From Cyclospora cayetanensis (Eukaryota; Apicomplexa; Conoidasida; Eucoccidiorida; Eimeriidae), in the NCBI RefSeq assembly GCF_002999335.1, contig NW_020312240.1, positions 1 through 31,584 of the forward strand: a stretch of DNA of 31,584 bases. Direction: 5' to 3'. The translations under genes and the position numbers were made by a program. Positions 1 to 13,000 of the stretch are shown here, in pieces. The stretch's first letter is position 1; every line of letters begins with the position of its first letter. The notes under the pieces are model-generated. The model searched no databases and was not told where the DNA came from. It worked only from the letters and a program-made list of their open reading frames with translations.

Positions 1-90
1 AAGCTCTTAGAGTTTTTGCTTGTACCTGCACTGCCGGATTATGTGTACCAATTAATCGTTGAAGCGGATGATTTGTTAGAAGCTGTATGA
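1..90 (+). CDS. possible C-terminal end of a gene truncated by the window edge
   Basis: Frame 1 is open from the first base to a TGA at 88-90 and encodes 29 residues, beginning KLLEFLLVPALPDYVYQLIV and ending EADDLLEAV. The composition (amphipathic, leucine-rich, acidic end, no low complexity) is protein-like, so this may be the last exon of a plus-strand gene lying to the left. It is too short to assign a family. The alternative is a chance open stretch. Confidence 0.35.
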   Translation, partial: KLLEFLLVPALPDYVYQLIVEADDLLEAV

Positions 91-2933
91 GGATACTGAG
101 GAGCGCTGGTTCCCTTAGGCTTTCTGCTCTGTTCCACTTAAGACTGTATGCTAGAGCGGAATGTCACATCCCCAACATCTAGAAGCTTTAACTCCCAAAT
201 GAAAATTTACTTTCAAGCCCAAGAAGCAGGGGTCATACTCATGATCTCCTGGCACGTCGATGCTCGCTGATTCGTGAAAGTTTCAGAAATCGGTTGTTTA
301 ATTGCCGTGTCACTGGCCATCCTGCGACTGTGTGACGTGACACTTGGGGTAATAAAGTAAGCCGGTGGTAAAGGAGCTGCTTGTTTGCGTTGTGGCTTCA
401 GTGCAAGACAGTTTTCCATTTCTCAATAAAGTGACCCACTACTAGATTGTCCTGCTTGAGCTGTTCTCAATACAGTGACCCACTGATGGATTGTCCTGCT
501 TGAGCTGTCTCAGCTCTCCCTCAGCTTGTTGACATACTGCTATTACCGTAAAAGCCGGACCCAGAGCTTGCGTAAACCCTTGAAGTGTACTTATACCTGC
601 AGGCAGACGAGTTCCTCTACATGAATAGGATTACCACTGAAAGGCTTCTACTTTCAATAAACCTGCCAGAAGGAGCACCAATTTCTCTTAACCTGCAAGT
701 CACAAAGCAAGGCGCATATCCGAAAGGCTTAGAGCCTCTTTACGTGATTGTCCATCCTTTCAGCCACCACATTTTTCTTGTCGCCATGACATTGGCGCTT
801 TCGTAGACCTTGTATGGGTTGAGGGTTCATGGCTTCCTGCTAGCTGTGGAGCTACTGCGTGCACACGAGCTCACACTTCACCTACTGCCTCTTCAACACG
901 TATTGTGCCAGATCCAATATCCATTGTTGATTGCTTTGCGTTCTTTCGTTTGATTTCAAATTAGGTAATACTACTGAACTACCAATTGGCTTGATCGAAG
1001 CAAGACGATTGGTACAAAATGAATTGTCCTGATATCACACTCTATTTAGCAACCTTGAAATAGCGGGGAACTGCCTCATCAATCGATGGAGCACTACTAG
1101 CTGTAACAATATATTTAAGGTCTCCGTAGAAGGATCTTTAACTTCAGACTGTTCACAAAATCGATATCAAAATATTGAATGTTGTCCACGAAGAACTCAC
1201 GCCTTCCCCCGCCCGGCCACCTCAGAATTACCAAATTGAGAAGGGAGGGGCATCAAGGGTGCAAAAGTGCACCCTATAAGCATCGGGACGATTCACAGCT
1301 AGTTGCATCCAGCGCGCACGCATATAACATTGAATGCTTTTGTGCCAAGCTAACGATTCACTGCAAAAAAGAATCTACAAACGCAGGTAAACCAAGTCGT
1401 CATTTATTTACCAGCTGTTGATTAAATATGCCAGCGCTGTTCTATTGTAACTTATCCCGCTACAGCGTGCATGTTTCAGGAAGCCAAGGAGGAGCGATAC
1501 CAGACAGGGACAGAGTTCCATAGTTTCCGCAACATGTAAAGGTGCACATGTTACAGCAGTTGCAGTTTCTCAAACAACTATCAGGTGAATTTGTCAGCAC
1601 CAGCTTCTGCGTTGAAAGAGTCAATTTCCTCCCCTCACAACTAGATCGCTTCTGTGAAGGTGTAAAGGGCGAAGGCGACTGAACTCTCTGAACTCAATCT
1701 CCCGAGGAAAGTGGGAGCTGTGAAAATATTTTTCTCAAAACTCCATCAGCAGTGAAGATCTACTTGTTCCTACAAAGGAGCAAAGCTACAAACACAGGGG
1801 ATTGACACACAAACTGTAAGGGCTATGGCAGGGGAGAGGCACACACGAGAGAGATACTGGGCCAACAAGGACGCTCAAAGAGAATCAGTTAATGCAAGTA
1901 TGAATGAGACAATACATATCTTGCGCTAGATTCGCAGAGCGTGAAAAGAGGCCTTCAACTCCAAACGGCTGACGGCTGCCAGAGCACGTGAGCCGGGGCT
2001 GTATTGCCTGTCTGAGTAGTAACAGTATTGAGAGCTAAGTGCGTCATGTCAGCTTGCGAATTAAGAGAGACATTAGTAAAAAGAGAAGGGGTGGGAGCGC
2101 CGGGGAGCATAAAGTGATGCACTAGAGCGGCTAGCCGCTGCAGCCGTCCCGCCGGGCGTGAGCCCTAGGTTGAGGCGCAGCCGATTGCTCATCCACTCTG
2201 CCATCTTTGAGTCCTCCTCTCCAGCATTATTGCATAAATCCCAGCATATATCATGCTATCCGTATTCTTGACGCTAAAAATACGCTTGTTTCCTCTCTCC
2301 GTTCTCTGCCAGTCGCAGGTGATTCATTGCGCTGTTGGCGCAGCAAGAGTCTGTCGTTCCTCTCGATGCGAATAACCAGCCTAAGCTCTCGATAGCCCAT
2401 GGAGATGCCCTCGCCCTCCTTCTGTTGCTTCTTATATAGTATAAGCCATATCCGCTTCTCCTGATTCTCCGTGTCTCTCTTAGGGCTGACGCACCAGCTA
2501 TCTACACACCCGAAGCTGCGGGGGGCCGCCGACGCCTGAGCTTGCTGCCCTTTTCCCGGTAAGTTAGAATTTCTTCGTCCCCACTGCCGTGTTTTGGCTT
2601 CCAGTGTATATACCGAAGGATAAAATCTGAAGAGGGGGGGAGTTGGCTGCGAAGGTTAACCATGAAAGCGGCTGCTTAGTTGAGTGGACCAGGGAAAGTC
2701 GAGAAAAAAAGGTGCAGGAGAGGTGGAAGGAGGCCCAGAGGTGCATTCTAGTCAACATATTTAGTCAAAATGGTTTCTTCTACGCTTCCAATAGCATGCT
2801 TCCCAACGTTTATCTGTTCCTCTTCGGGCAACGTGAACTGTTCGCCCTTGTGTTGATGTATGCACTCAGCTGCTTGTACTCAGGGGCGCTTGCAGGTTTT
2901 ACCTTTTACCACTTATTCCCAAGAACTGCAACA
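91..2933. other. long gene-poor stretch upstream of the first complete gene
   Basis: I find no exon chain that can be defended here. Short open stretches at 585-806 and 1179-1421 have no recognisable domain and no matching splice partners. The stretch holds the tandem duplication at 421-508, and a G-run near 2631-2641. The open stretch from 2643 to 2933 is in frame with the gene that starts at 2934. It encodes hydrophobic, non-family sequence and is more likely 5' leader. Promoter and 5' untranslated sequence of the 2934 gene presumably lie in the right part. Confidence 0.5.
421..508. repeat. tandem duplication, two 44-base units
   Basis: Unit 1 is 421-464 and unit 2 is 465-508, directly abutting. 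Both begin tctcaata, share gtgacccact in the middle and end with attgtcctgcttgagctgt or its one-base variant. They differ only at the ninth base (a/c) and in a block of about four bases near the centre. This is a recent local duplication in non-coding DNA. A third copy does not follow; the sequence after 508 diverges. Confidence 0.9.
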
Positions 2934-5016
2934 ATGGGTCAGGGACTTACGACTCAGGAGAAGCACAACATCAAGCGTGAAATCTACACGCTGTATCCTG
3001 GCCTAGAGCAGCAGCTCGAAATGGCATTCAGTTGCCACGACATTGAAGGAGCCCTTGCGCTGCCCTACGCCACCCTAGAGCCCGTCATTCGTCATTTGCT
3101 CATGCAATATGGACTTATTGAATATGTGACACGCTTTAGCAAAGAATCTGGTTCGTTCACTAAACTCCACTAGAGAGCGGAAAACATCCAACGAATGAGG
3201 CATCTTACATTTCTGTTTCTTTACCATTAAGCGGCACTACACACGACATGTAAACAATTGAGATTGTATTAAAGTGCAGGCGCTCTGATCTTAGTGTTGC
3301 AGAAGGACTCACCACATAATTTTGTTTCTTTTCTTTACAGGCGCCCTTGACCCTTCCCACATACGCCATGAACTGGCGGAGTTTGGAGTGGCTACGACAC
3401 GTCTGTTTGGAGACGCAGCACTCAGCGTAGATGACTTTAAAAGCCTTGCAGTTGTTTGGCTGAAAAAGATCCTGGACACTCACGCCGGTGAGTCATGATC
3501 AGTCGGGGACTTGGCAGAGTCGGCATGTCCACGTCCAGTGCTGCTTGATTTCTACTTCTGAGTTGCCCATGTGACTTTTCGCATTTTGTGATATTGTTCG
3601 TGAACATTCATGCAACTGAGGGATCTAAACAAAGGCGAAAATGCCGTTCGTTTTTCGCCTTTCTCGTTTCAAGATCGTTTGCTCTTCGGGTGACCTCGGT
3701 TAGTTATCGTGAGAGTTCGGGCATGCGAGAATGCTTGGTTGTTTAATACGTGAAGGTACTTATGTGCATAAATAGCTCGTCATATTCTGGCTCTTTGCCT
3801 ACAACGGTCCTCCTCGTGTGAAAATTCAATTTCACTTGAAGCTCATCTTCTAGGTACCTGGTCGCTTCACTTTTCGTTTAATACACTTCGGTATTTTTGC
3901 TGGTGTATTGTTTGCAATATATATGTAGATGATCAGGCAGAGTGGATGGAGAAGCTGCGCGCCGACCAAGAAGAACAGAGTGCCAACTATGCAAGGGCCA
4001 TGAAGGAGTTTCAGGAACAGTATGTCAAGCAGCAAGCAATCTATCAACAGGGCCTTGAAGAGCAACAAAGACAAATACAAGATTGGAACAGGGTTCGTTC
4101 AGGCAGACGACAAATATGTACTAAGAGACTAATCAACTACATGTCCATTTCGTCCTTTGTACTTCGCTATATATACACATATATATATAGTGACTGTAGT
4201 GTATCATAAATTCTCTCTCATACATATAACGCAGGAGTTACCTAGTCAGAGAAAAGCCAGAGTAGCCGTAAGGTACTGCAACAGATCGATTTGCGCTTTA
4301 ACGTTATAGCTGCTCTGCCCTATCTTCGCTGCTGCAGCTACTTGAGGATGCACAAAAGACCCAACAGCAGATATATGATGAAGAAGTACGAAGGATGAAA
4401 GAGATACAAGACCGCGAAGCTAGAGCATCTGAGATAGCACAGCAAGAAGAGCTGGAGCTTATTCGGAAGTATCAACATAAACTTGAAGAAATTGCCAAAT
4501 CCGAGGGAGGCAAATGTTTCGTCTACCCAGCAAGCAAAACTCCTTACGGCGCTTGCGCGTCCGCTGGTGCTCAAGAGCCATGCAGGCGAAAGCGAAATCA
4601 TGCGCGCAAAGAAAACAGGCTTGCTAAGGGCTGCTGTTAGCTCCCCTGAATGTTGGAGCTAGCTAAGGCTCGCGCTCAGGCTAAAGTGAATCAATCCAAC
4701 TCTACAAGCACGTCACTGTAAAGCGGAGGGACTGCAGCACGAGGAATGTACAGGCTGGTCAGTTAGAGTGGCGGATTTTTTCAGCACATCTGAAGCCCTC
4801 TGATCCATATGTGTTACCTTAACAAGTGGTATATTCTTATTGCCTTCCTCCTCTTCAGAAAGAGGTAAACGTAGCCGGAAATCCAGCGACCGAGGAAAGC
4901 AAGGAAAACATGAGTATGTCAATCCTGCTTTTCGCTTGAAGAACAAAGGCCCAATACCGTGCGAAGGTGCTTTGTTGTTGAGATCCCTGAAGCAAAGGAT
5001 ATATAGCAGGTCCTAG
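2934..5016 (+). CDS. probable N-myristoylated EF-hand-like/coiled-coil protein
   Basis: I do not recognise the gene. A phase-consistent model has exons 2934-3150, 3341-3487, 3929-4092, 4338-4566, 4663-4717 and 4863-5016, giving about 321 residues. The start at 2934 is chosen because it has the good context aacaATGG and yields MGQGLT, which fits the N-myristoylation rule (Gly2, Thr6). Residues about 10-120 form helix-loop-helix-like segments (AFSCHDIEGALALPYATLEP; DAALSVDDFKSLAVVWLKKI) that resemble degenerate EF-hands without a full set of acidic calcium ligands. Exons 3 and 4 are a highly charged Gln/Glu-rich coiled coil (KEFQEQYVKQQAIYQQGLEE). The last two exons are basic. The 3' end is uncertain: without the last two introns the frame stops at 4640 (276 residues). 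Likely a membrane-anchored scaffold or cytoskeletal protein; that role is inference. Confidence 0.6.
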
Positions 5017-6247
5017 GTTACATCATGACCTGTTCCTCGCCCGTCGGACCCCGGGTCCCCTTTGTTTCTGGTGGGCTAGAGGGTACTCCAACGGTTTAAG
5101 AACTACCAAAGAGTTTTAGACAGATACAGTTGCCTCAATGTGTGCTGCCTCATAGGGGTTGCTGCTCTTCTAGAGCTCTTATTTCAGATGATGCTGTTTG
5201 TCAGTGGTGGAAGGGGGCAGGACGTTGGAGCGAATGGAGCAATGCCTTTCTAGTTCCAGGCAAAAAATGAAGGGGGAGGTCCAAGTGTTTTTTTGTGCAT
5301 TATAGTTTTTAAATACATCTGCAACTAATGCAAGGAGTGACCACAGCTGGGACCACACTGTAAAGGGTAAGGTCCCCAGTTTTTAGAACTATTTAACCAC
5401 TCATCCCGGCGCAGCTGCAAGAAATTGGGTTGAATTTGAGCTTTAAAAGGGAATGTGTAGCTCATGATCCTTGGGAATATAAAATTCGGCGGAGACCAGA
5501 TCCTCGCAGCGGTGGTGACCCGGAGGAAGATGTGTCTGACCAGCATTTATTGAGTGTCGTTTCTTCCAATTCATATGCTAGGAACAGAAATTATCAGTAG
5601 TTCGAAGGAAAAATTACAGCATTGTTTGATTGAAGGAGGTAAAAAACCAACGAACATACCCTTCAGTGGTGCAAATGGGGCCTTCGAACGTGCCTACCAG
5701 ACTCAAGCTGTCTCTTAGAGTGAAGAACATCTGCATCAGTGGGCCCTCCTTCTTAAAAGGGTATCCCTGATTTTAAAAATGAGCCTGTGGCAACCAAGGC
5801 CTGGCAAAGGTTAATGCATAAACCGCTTGGTAGCATAATTTTACGCCAGAAGTGAATCTCGACAAGGCCTAACACCTATTTGAATTTCCAAGGGGGTTCC
5901 CACAATTGCCTGTAGGGAACAAGGCAATAATGGTCTAAGACTCATGCTTAGAGCATTGTTAACGAGCCTGATTTTAATGTTCGTGATTGATGATAGCCTA
6001 TATAGGCAAGCCACTGTGTTATCCACCATTGAAGTCTGAAAGGGACAAAACCAAACAGGAGAGCAAACATACGCTATTAATGGTTATTCTTGGTGTCTCT
6101 GCTCTGTAGACCACTCGACTGGCATGGAGAAGAAATTCCTTCGCAGTTACTGCATTGTATATATAATTTGCTCATTCGGTTTTCCTGTTTGGTAGTGCCA
6201 ATTACAGCGACCTGTACTGAATCACACAAGCAGATTAGGCATACCAT
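5017..6247. other. intergenic spacer between the coiled-coil gene and the dynein gene
   Basis: No exon with family similarity or a consistent splice partner was found. The stretch should contain the 3' end of the upstream gene and the promoter and leader of the dynein gene. A small upstream dynein exon cannot be excluded, because the tail of axonemal heavy chains is poorly conserved at its extreme N terminus. Confidence 0.5.
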
Positions 6248-9200
6248 ATGGGTCTTCATCCAGACTGCAGAAATGGTGTCGGTTATGAGGTCACGGAGGA
6301 TGATGATGAGTTGCCCACAGGGCAGGCGATTTGTTCTGAACTGCCAAGGAGATGCCCGCCTACTGGTTCCGCAAGCACAAGCAGCCATAAAAGCAGTCAA
6401 AGTCACGATCGCACGAATAGCCCCTGTCAGGACGGTGCTTGCAAAGGTCATTCGTGCATCAGTGAACCACCTTGCGACCGACCATCTGATCGAGAGATAC
6501 TTCCAAGCGTAGTTGCAAAGGCACTGAGGCAAACAGCTCCATACGGCTTGGTGCGAAGCTCCAAGTGGTCCTTGCCTGCCCCAATCGAACGTTCCTCATG
6601 CGGAAACTGCAAGAGAAAGCAGGTTTTAGCCCCAGTTCTGCATTCCCTTTTGCATGACTCGGGAAAAGAGATCAACGGTTCCCGCTCATGGAGGACACAG
6701 AGAGCAACCGAGAGAACTATGTCCAGACTACAGCACATACCGCATACTGAAGCCTCTATGCCTAAGCACTTTAAGTTTCTCTACGATATTTGTGTGAACA
6801 AGGACACAGGGACACCTACTGACTATTCGAGAGGGCTAAAGACCGCTCGGGAGGCTGAGCAACTAATGGTTCCGCAAATAGAGAATGAGAGAGAAGCAGC
6901 CCAAAATCAGGACCTCGATGAAACTGGCCATGCCAATCTAAACATAGTGAAAACAGGGCTAGATGCTGTGAAATTCTTCGCCCGGCATGGAAATACCACA
7001 AAAACAAAGTTTTTGTTTTGTAACAGGGCTCCAACAGCTCCGCTTGTGTTCGAACCGTACAGGCTTGTCGTGGTGCCGCCTAACCAAGTAAATCCGGAAC
7101 ATTTTACACTGTCAGCAACGGCTGTGATGCACATTTGTCCAGGGAAGCCGACCGAGTGTTTTAGACAGGACGAGTGGATGCGGCAGGCATTTGTGTACTC
7201 GCTTCTCCGAACTTTGTCGTTCTTCAAAACGTTTGTAACTCGTAAAGTAGTAAGCCTGTGGGTTCACGCATCAAGAAAACATGCTTTTGAGGAACGCAGA
7301 GAAATGCTCTGCAAAACGTTATTCATAGCCAAGCCCACTTACTGCGACTACCTCTCGAAAATCCACAAGGTGCTCGCCGGAGTTGGTGCACTAAAACTAA
7401 TCGAACTGCAGCCCGCGATATATAGCATCTCCCAGTTTACAGAGCAACAACGTGTTCTTCATTTGGATCAGAAAGTCGGCGCAAGTAAAAAGCTTGAGGT
7501 TAGTTCTACAAAGTGAGATTCAGCAAATATGCGCCCCGAGAATCCACAGGCCCACGTCAATTACCAAGGATTGCTCTTTCCAACGATAATCATTGGACCA
7601 CATCCACTTCTGCAGGTGCTTTTTGTGCCTGAGTCAAGCTTATTCTTCCATTAAGTAATGCATGTGTTCAGGCTAAACACAAAGAGGCTAGGGCTCACCT
7701 CCTGTCGCTGGAGCAAAAGCTTGAAGAGGCAACGCAGCTGCCAGAGGCTGAACCAATGCATGCACACCCCTTTAGTAAGGGAAGGTCTATATTTCAGGCA
7801 AAGCGAGATGCTGCAGAACAGAAGCGACTCTTAAAGGTGGCCTACAGGGACCAGGCACTCCTTGGCCAATTCATTCTTCTTGCCGACCTCATTTTTACAA
7901 TGGCATTGGCAAAGGTATGATTACAAAGATAGCAAGCCGGCTAGATGTCTGTGCCTTTCCAGAACAGTATAAAAAACCAATCTGATATGTGCCTCGTAGG
8001 AGATACCTATCACCACATTCACATTCAAAGCAAATATGCTTCTCTGGACGTGCATGAATTCAGCCTCCTTCTTGCACCCACTCAGGCGACCATCAAAGCT
8101 GCAGCTGCGATGGTAGAACGTATTGGTACTGAAGAGGCTTGTGCCAAATTGTTTAGTGTCAATGTATCCTTTGGAAACACGAAAGTAAACCTGGAGCCAG
8201 GACGCGCCGATTTTATTTCCATGCTACACGAATTGTGGGACGGTAAGAACTCACTTGAGGGAAGCACAATACCAATTGATGCAGAAGTTTGTAAAACGCC
8301 GAAGTCACAGAAGTCTAGACACAGAAAAACGACTGAGGATCGCGGAAGGGGCATTAAATGGATGGGTGCGTATATAGCCGCACAGATATTCCGCCTCTGT
8401 CAAAGCAAGACGAAGCGCAGATCCGGCTGTCAATTCAGGAATTGTTACCACTGTCAGCAGCGTCTCGCTGCTTGCCCAGTGTCGTCAGTTTGAAGACTGT
8501 GCTTTGAAGGGCCCCCAAATGACCGTAGAATCATTACTGCTTCACTCCAAGCATCTGCAGCTCATGAAGGTACTAACGATCATCTCCACTGCATATATAT
8601 TATTTGTTCTGCACCAGATATTCGGGAGATGCCAATGGCACGCAGGGGAGCTTGCTCCCTCAGGAGTGGCCTTTCTTGTGTTAGTAAAGCACCGCCGGAT
8701 GTAGAATGCTGCTGCATCTGTACGCAAACTGCTTGAATAAGCATTCTGATTGTCCTGTACACAGAAACGAATAGAGGAGAGACTTCTAAAAGACTTTGAC
8801 CGAGCGCAAAAGTACTCAGAATCGTATTTCGGGATATACAGGTAACACCATCTTTACAGCTACACGCTTACTCTCACTACCTATGTGTCCTTGAAGCCAG
8901 GGCGCAAAGTATGAAGAACATATTGCAAGTGCTATTCGAAACCTTTTCCAATTTTCTGGTATGCACCGCAGACAAATCTATGATTATGGTCAGAACTGGG
9001 ACGAGACTGCATTTGCCAACGCGACAACAAGCCATGATGACCTTTCAACTGAAATGGAGATGGTGTCAGAATTTGAGGATAAACTTGACAAACTCAACCC
9101 AGTTCATGTGGTTGGCCTGTTTTCAATTGAAGCACGAAACTTGAAGTGTGCACTACAACCTATTACAGAAAAGGCTCTTTCATTTATGAAACGGCTCCTA

Positions 9201-10084
9201 TGGAAGCTCATGAAAGACCATGTGGGAATTCCACACACCACGGTTTATATATCTCCACTGGTATCGCCTTTTTCTTTTCTAATACGTGGACTAACATACT
9301 TAGATTCATGCCTCGCTCATAGTTGTGCTGTATGGAAACAATTGTTGCATGCACAATGCACAAAGGAATTTATGCTTACGACTCTTGGAAGTGATGTTAT
9401 TCGTACAGGTGCGGAATACGGCGAGTCGTTTCGAAGACATCAATAAACGCCTAGACGAGCGTCCAATGAATTTGGCCCGCTTCGCCTCCTTCCTTTGTAC
9501 TTGCAAGGAAATCAAGTCCCAAATTGACGAACTCGACCGAGACAAGGTTCGGTGCCTCTTGTGCAAGATTCACTCGCGCGTTTCGATGTGATGGTTAGCC
9601 GTGTTGCCACACCTACGCGTGCCAAATAAGCTACAGATATTTTTCTTATCCAATCTATGAAGGAATCATACACGATTGTGCAGGCAGCTGCTGAAGATAT
9701 GTTTGCTCTTTTGAAACAATACGGCGTCCGCCTGGCTGTTGAAGACACAATTCACCTTGAAAATATGCTAAAGAGTGCAAGCGAATTCGAGAAGTCTAAA
9801 TTGTTGGATGCAGCAGAGCATATAAGGTAGCGTCCGGCGTCACGCTGGAATTGTCGCAGCAAACCCCAATATCCAGCTTCTATCAGGCTGCGTAGATGGA
9901 CTTAGTAGATACAGATGCATTTTGGGTGCAGGGTGCGTGGAAGGGAAAGTTCATTCTATGGAACACAGGGACTATGGCAATTTCGGTTACAGATGCAACC
10001 TTGAAGTGATGAAGGCAGACTTGAAGGCAAGGACAGAAGAGGTAGAAAATGAGATGGAGGAGCTCAATAAGCTTATCAGTGACG
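6248..10084 (+). other. dynein tail region (DHC N-terminal domain 1), exons 1-9
   Basis: Exons: 6248-7498, 7672-7914, 8086-8242, 8439-8569, 8765-8841, 8897-9221, 9409-9546, 9684-9826, 9993-10084. The first 250 residues are low-similarity, Ser/Cys-rich sequence. Family similarity starts near residue 270 ([20 protein letters not shown]), followed by the helical block with [14 protein letters not shown], then [18 protein letters not shown] across the 8242/8439 junction, and [20 protein letters not shown] in exon 6. This region dimerises or docks the motor to the doublet and binds intermediate and light chains. The intron 8842-8896 is only 55 bases. Confidence 0.85.
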
Positions 10085-13000
10085 GTGAGCTATGCGACGC
10101 AACAAGCTCAGTACCGCGCGTCCGTTTTTTCCTCAGGAGTGTTTAAACCTGATGGCCAGCGATCTGATGTAAGTCACATTGACTACTGCCGCACTTAATC
10201 ATTTGGTCTTGCTGTGATTCAGAGGAGTTCGGCACGCTAGGCGCTTGGAAAAATGCAGCCAGATGCTTTGAGCAGCTGAAGGAATACCAACAGCGCATCA
10301 GTCTCGTCTACGAAAAGGCTGAGTCTCTGAGAGTCATGAGGGAGCTCTTTAGTCCGGACATCCCTGCAGTCATATCCAAGCAAATACAGGAGGCAGTTAG
10401 CAGCATTGAGCCCAAAGTTACGATGTGGCAGCACATTTGTTCGTGGCAATGTGACACTGGACAGGTAATACATCTTCCGAATCCTGTTTGTGGAGGAGGA
10501 TTCGTCATAACAAAATGCGTTAACGATCAACTATAATACGCCAACGGAAAAATAAATAATTCATATGTGTGTGTTTACTGTTTGAAGTGGCTTGGCCTTC
10601 CTTTGGCTGCACTGAACGCTGAAGCAGTAGACGGTGCCGTAAAGCGGTACCTGAAGGAAGCTTGTGCAGCCGTGCAAAGCTTTCCTAGTGACTTAGTGGC
10701 CACCGAATTTAAGAAAGAAGTTGAAGGCTGGCTCAAACGCCTGCCTCTGATTGTGGACCTGAGTAACCCTGCAATGAAGCGCCTTCACTGGGAAACAGTT
10801 TTTCAAGAGCTTAAGTGAGCTAGAGCCCAAAAAACTGTGAATCGAATACCCGGCATCTATCAGACATTCTCAGCATTCTCGTGGCTTTCATGAACAGTCT
10901 TTGAAAACTGTTACTGCGCTATTGTCTTCCCAACAGAATGAATGGCACTGAAGACTCTGTGTGTTTGGGACAACTGTACCAAGAAGATATCCTTAGCAAA
11001 CGCGACTTCATCAATGAGATTTCTACGCTTGCCTCTATGCAGCAGTCTTTGCAGCAGACGATTGATAAGATAGTACAGATATGGGGAACAAGGGAGCTTT
11101 TGGTGAAGCCATTGGAAGAAGACCCAAATGCGCTCATATTTGGTGGGACTCTCTGTATTCGTTTGACATCGCGGGAGCGAGTACCACTGAAGCCATGTTA
11201 ACGTAGCAAAAATTTCAAGCAGATCGCTTGAGCTCTTGCCTTGACAATATGCTCCTCTGCTACCGTTTATCTATAAGTTCTACTGCACTTGGGATGCATG
11301 TGCCTTTGTATTATAGTGTGCTGATCATAAAAACACCGCAGAGGATGTGGCCGAGTTACTGTCCACGATAGAAGATCACCAAATATCTATGCAGCGCATG
11401 CTGCACAACCCATATATAGGGGTCCTTAAACAAAAGGTGGAATCATGGGCTGGAAAACTTGATTCGGCGCAACAAATCCTGGGTAAGTGAGCAGTATCTT
11501 GTGTCAAAATCCCAATGCTACTCTGGTATTCCTCCTGTAGCTAACATTTCTTCAGTGCTTTCGCCGAGCGCACCACCCATTGTGGCTGCGAGGAAATACT
11601 CTCAGTGAATTATATATAAGGGCTATGATACGGCTTGGGATATGGTTGTATTTCATGCAGAGGAGCTAATACAACTTCAGGGCCAATGGATTAAGCTGCA
11701 GGGCGTTTTCAGCAATATGGAGATACTTGAACAACTCCCTGAGGAATCAGAGCTCTTTGAACATGTCGATAGCTTCTGGCGGGCATACCTCAGAAAAATT
11801 CGCAGTAAAGCAGCTAGTCTCATTACGGTAGTTGAGGAAGAGGGCCTGTTGGAGATCCTTGGGGATAAAAATAAAATATTGGCTGACTTGCAGCGCAAAG
11901 TCGAGGTGATTTAAACACTGCAACAGTCACGAGAATATGAGTAGCTGGCGATTACGAGCATACCCTATTCAAAGTAGATTCCAGGGGTGTTTTCGTGTCA
12001 CCTTGATCGTGAAATCTTTATGTACGACCTGAGTCATCACACCTGAGAAGCTGCGGAGATGCTCAATTCATTCTCCGTTGTAGGACTGCCTTGACAGCAA
12101 ACGAATGGCGTTTCCGAGGTTTTACTTCCTCTCGAATGAGGAGTTGCTGAACATTGTATCTAAAGCCAAGCAGCCAGCTGCTTTGCAAGAGAGCTTCCAA
12201 AAATGCTTTGACGGCTTACAAGCCGTAGCGCTAGGGGCTAACGGAACTGTGATTAAGGCTGTATATTCTCAAGAAAGGGAGAAGATTGATTTACTCTCCC
12301 CTGTAAACGTGTTGGCTCCCGTGGAACAGTGGTTTGCCAGCCTGGAAGAAGCCATCGTGAACTCTCTGCGGCGCCATTCGAAGGCTGCACTGGAAAACCA
12401 GGCTAGTTGGGAAATCGATTTACAAGATAGAATGGGCATGTACCCCTCTCAGTGCATAGTAAGAAACGAAATGATCAGCTGGTGCTCGAAGATAGAGGAA
12501 GCTCTAGAAGCTGTATGCCATCAACGCCGCTTCACTGCACTTGAGGACTGCCTCAAGGCGTGTACCAAGGAAATTCAGAGGTAAGTTCACTCATGACCAA
12601 AGGCCTACGCTGGATCTTAAGGGGCACAGAGTCGGGAGTATACTAGATTCAAGATGCATTAATGATAGTCCGTACAATTCAGACAGCTCAATGCAAGCTC
12701 TACGATTTCATGGACATGGGAACTAGCACGCATGCGAACTCTTCATACAAAGGATTTTTTTCTCGGACGTGATAAGAGCTAATCACGAAACCTTGTGTTC
12801 GCTTGCATGGACTCAGGCTTGCGCAGCTCAACGTATACGTACAGGCTTCGTTATTGCGGCGGGTGGCCCAGTCCCTCTTAATTTTTATGATCCATGCCCG
12901 TGACATCCTCCATGAGTTGCAGCAATCAAAAATCCCATCTCCCATATGTTTTGAATGGAAAAAGCATCTGCGCTACTATTGGAATTGTGAGGAAGGAGAG

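Noticed and set aside
585..806. Open stretch of 73 codons in the left region
   Set aside because: No recognised domain, and no splice partner could be found; probably chance.
2100..2200. GC-rich stretch considered as a tRNA or small RNA gene
   Set aside because: No cloverleaf arms, no T-loop consensus and no plausible anticodon stem could be drawn.
4160..4200. TA-rich microsatellite-like run
   Set aside because: It is a short, imperfect AT run inside the intron 4093-4337 of the coiled-coil gene; nothing further can be said.
6077..6532. 151-codon minus-strand open frame overlapping the first dynein exon
   Set aside because: It overlaps the long plus-strand exon that leads into recognisable dynein tail sequence, and its own translation shows no domain.
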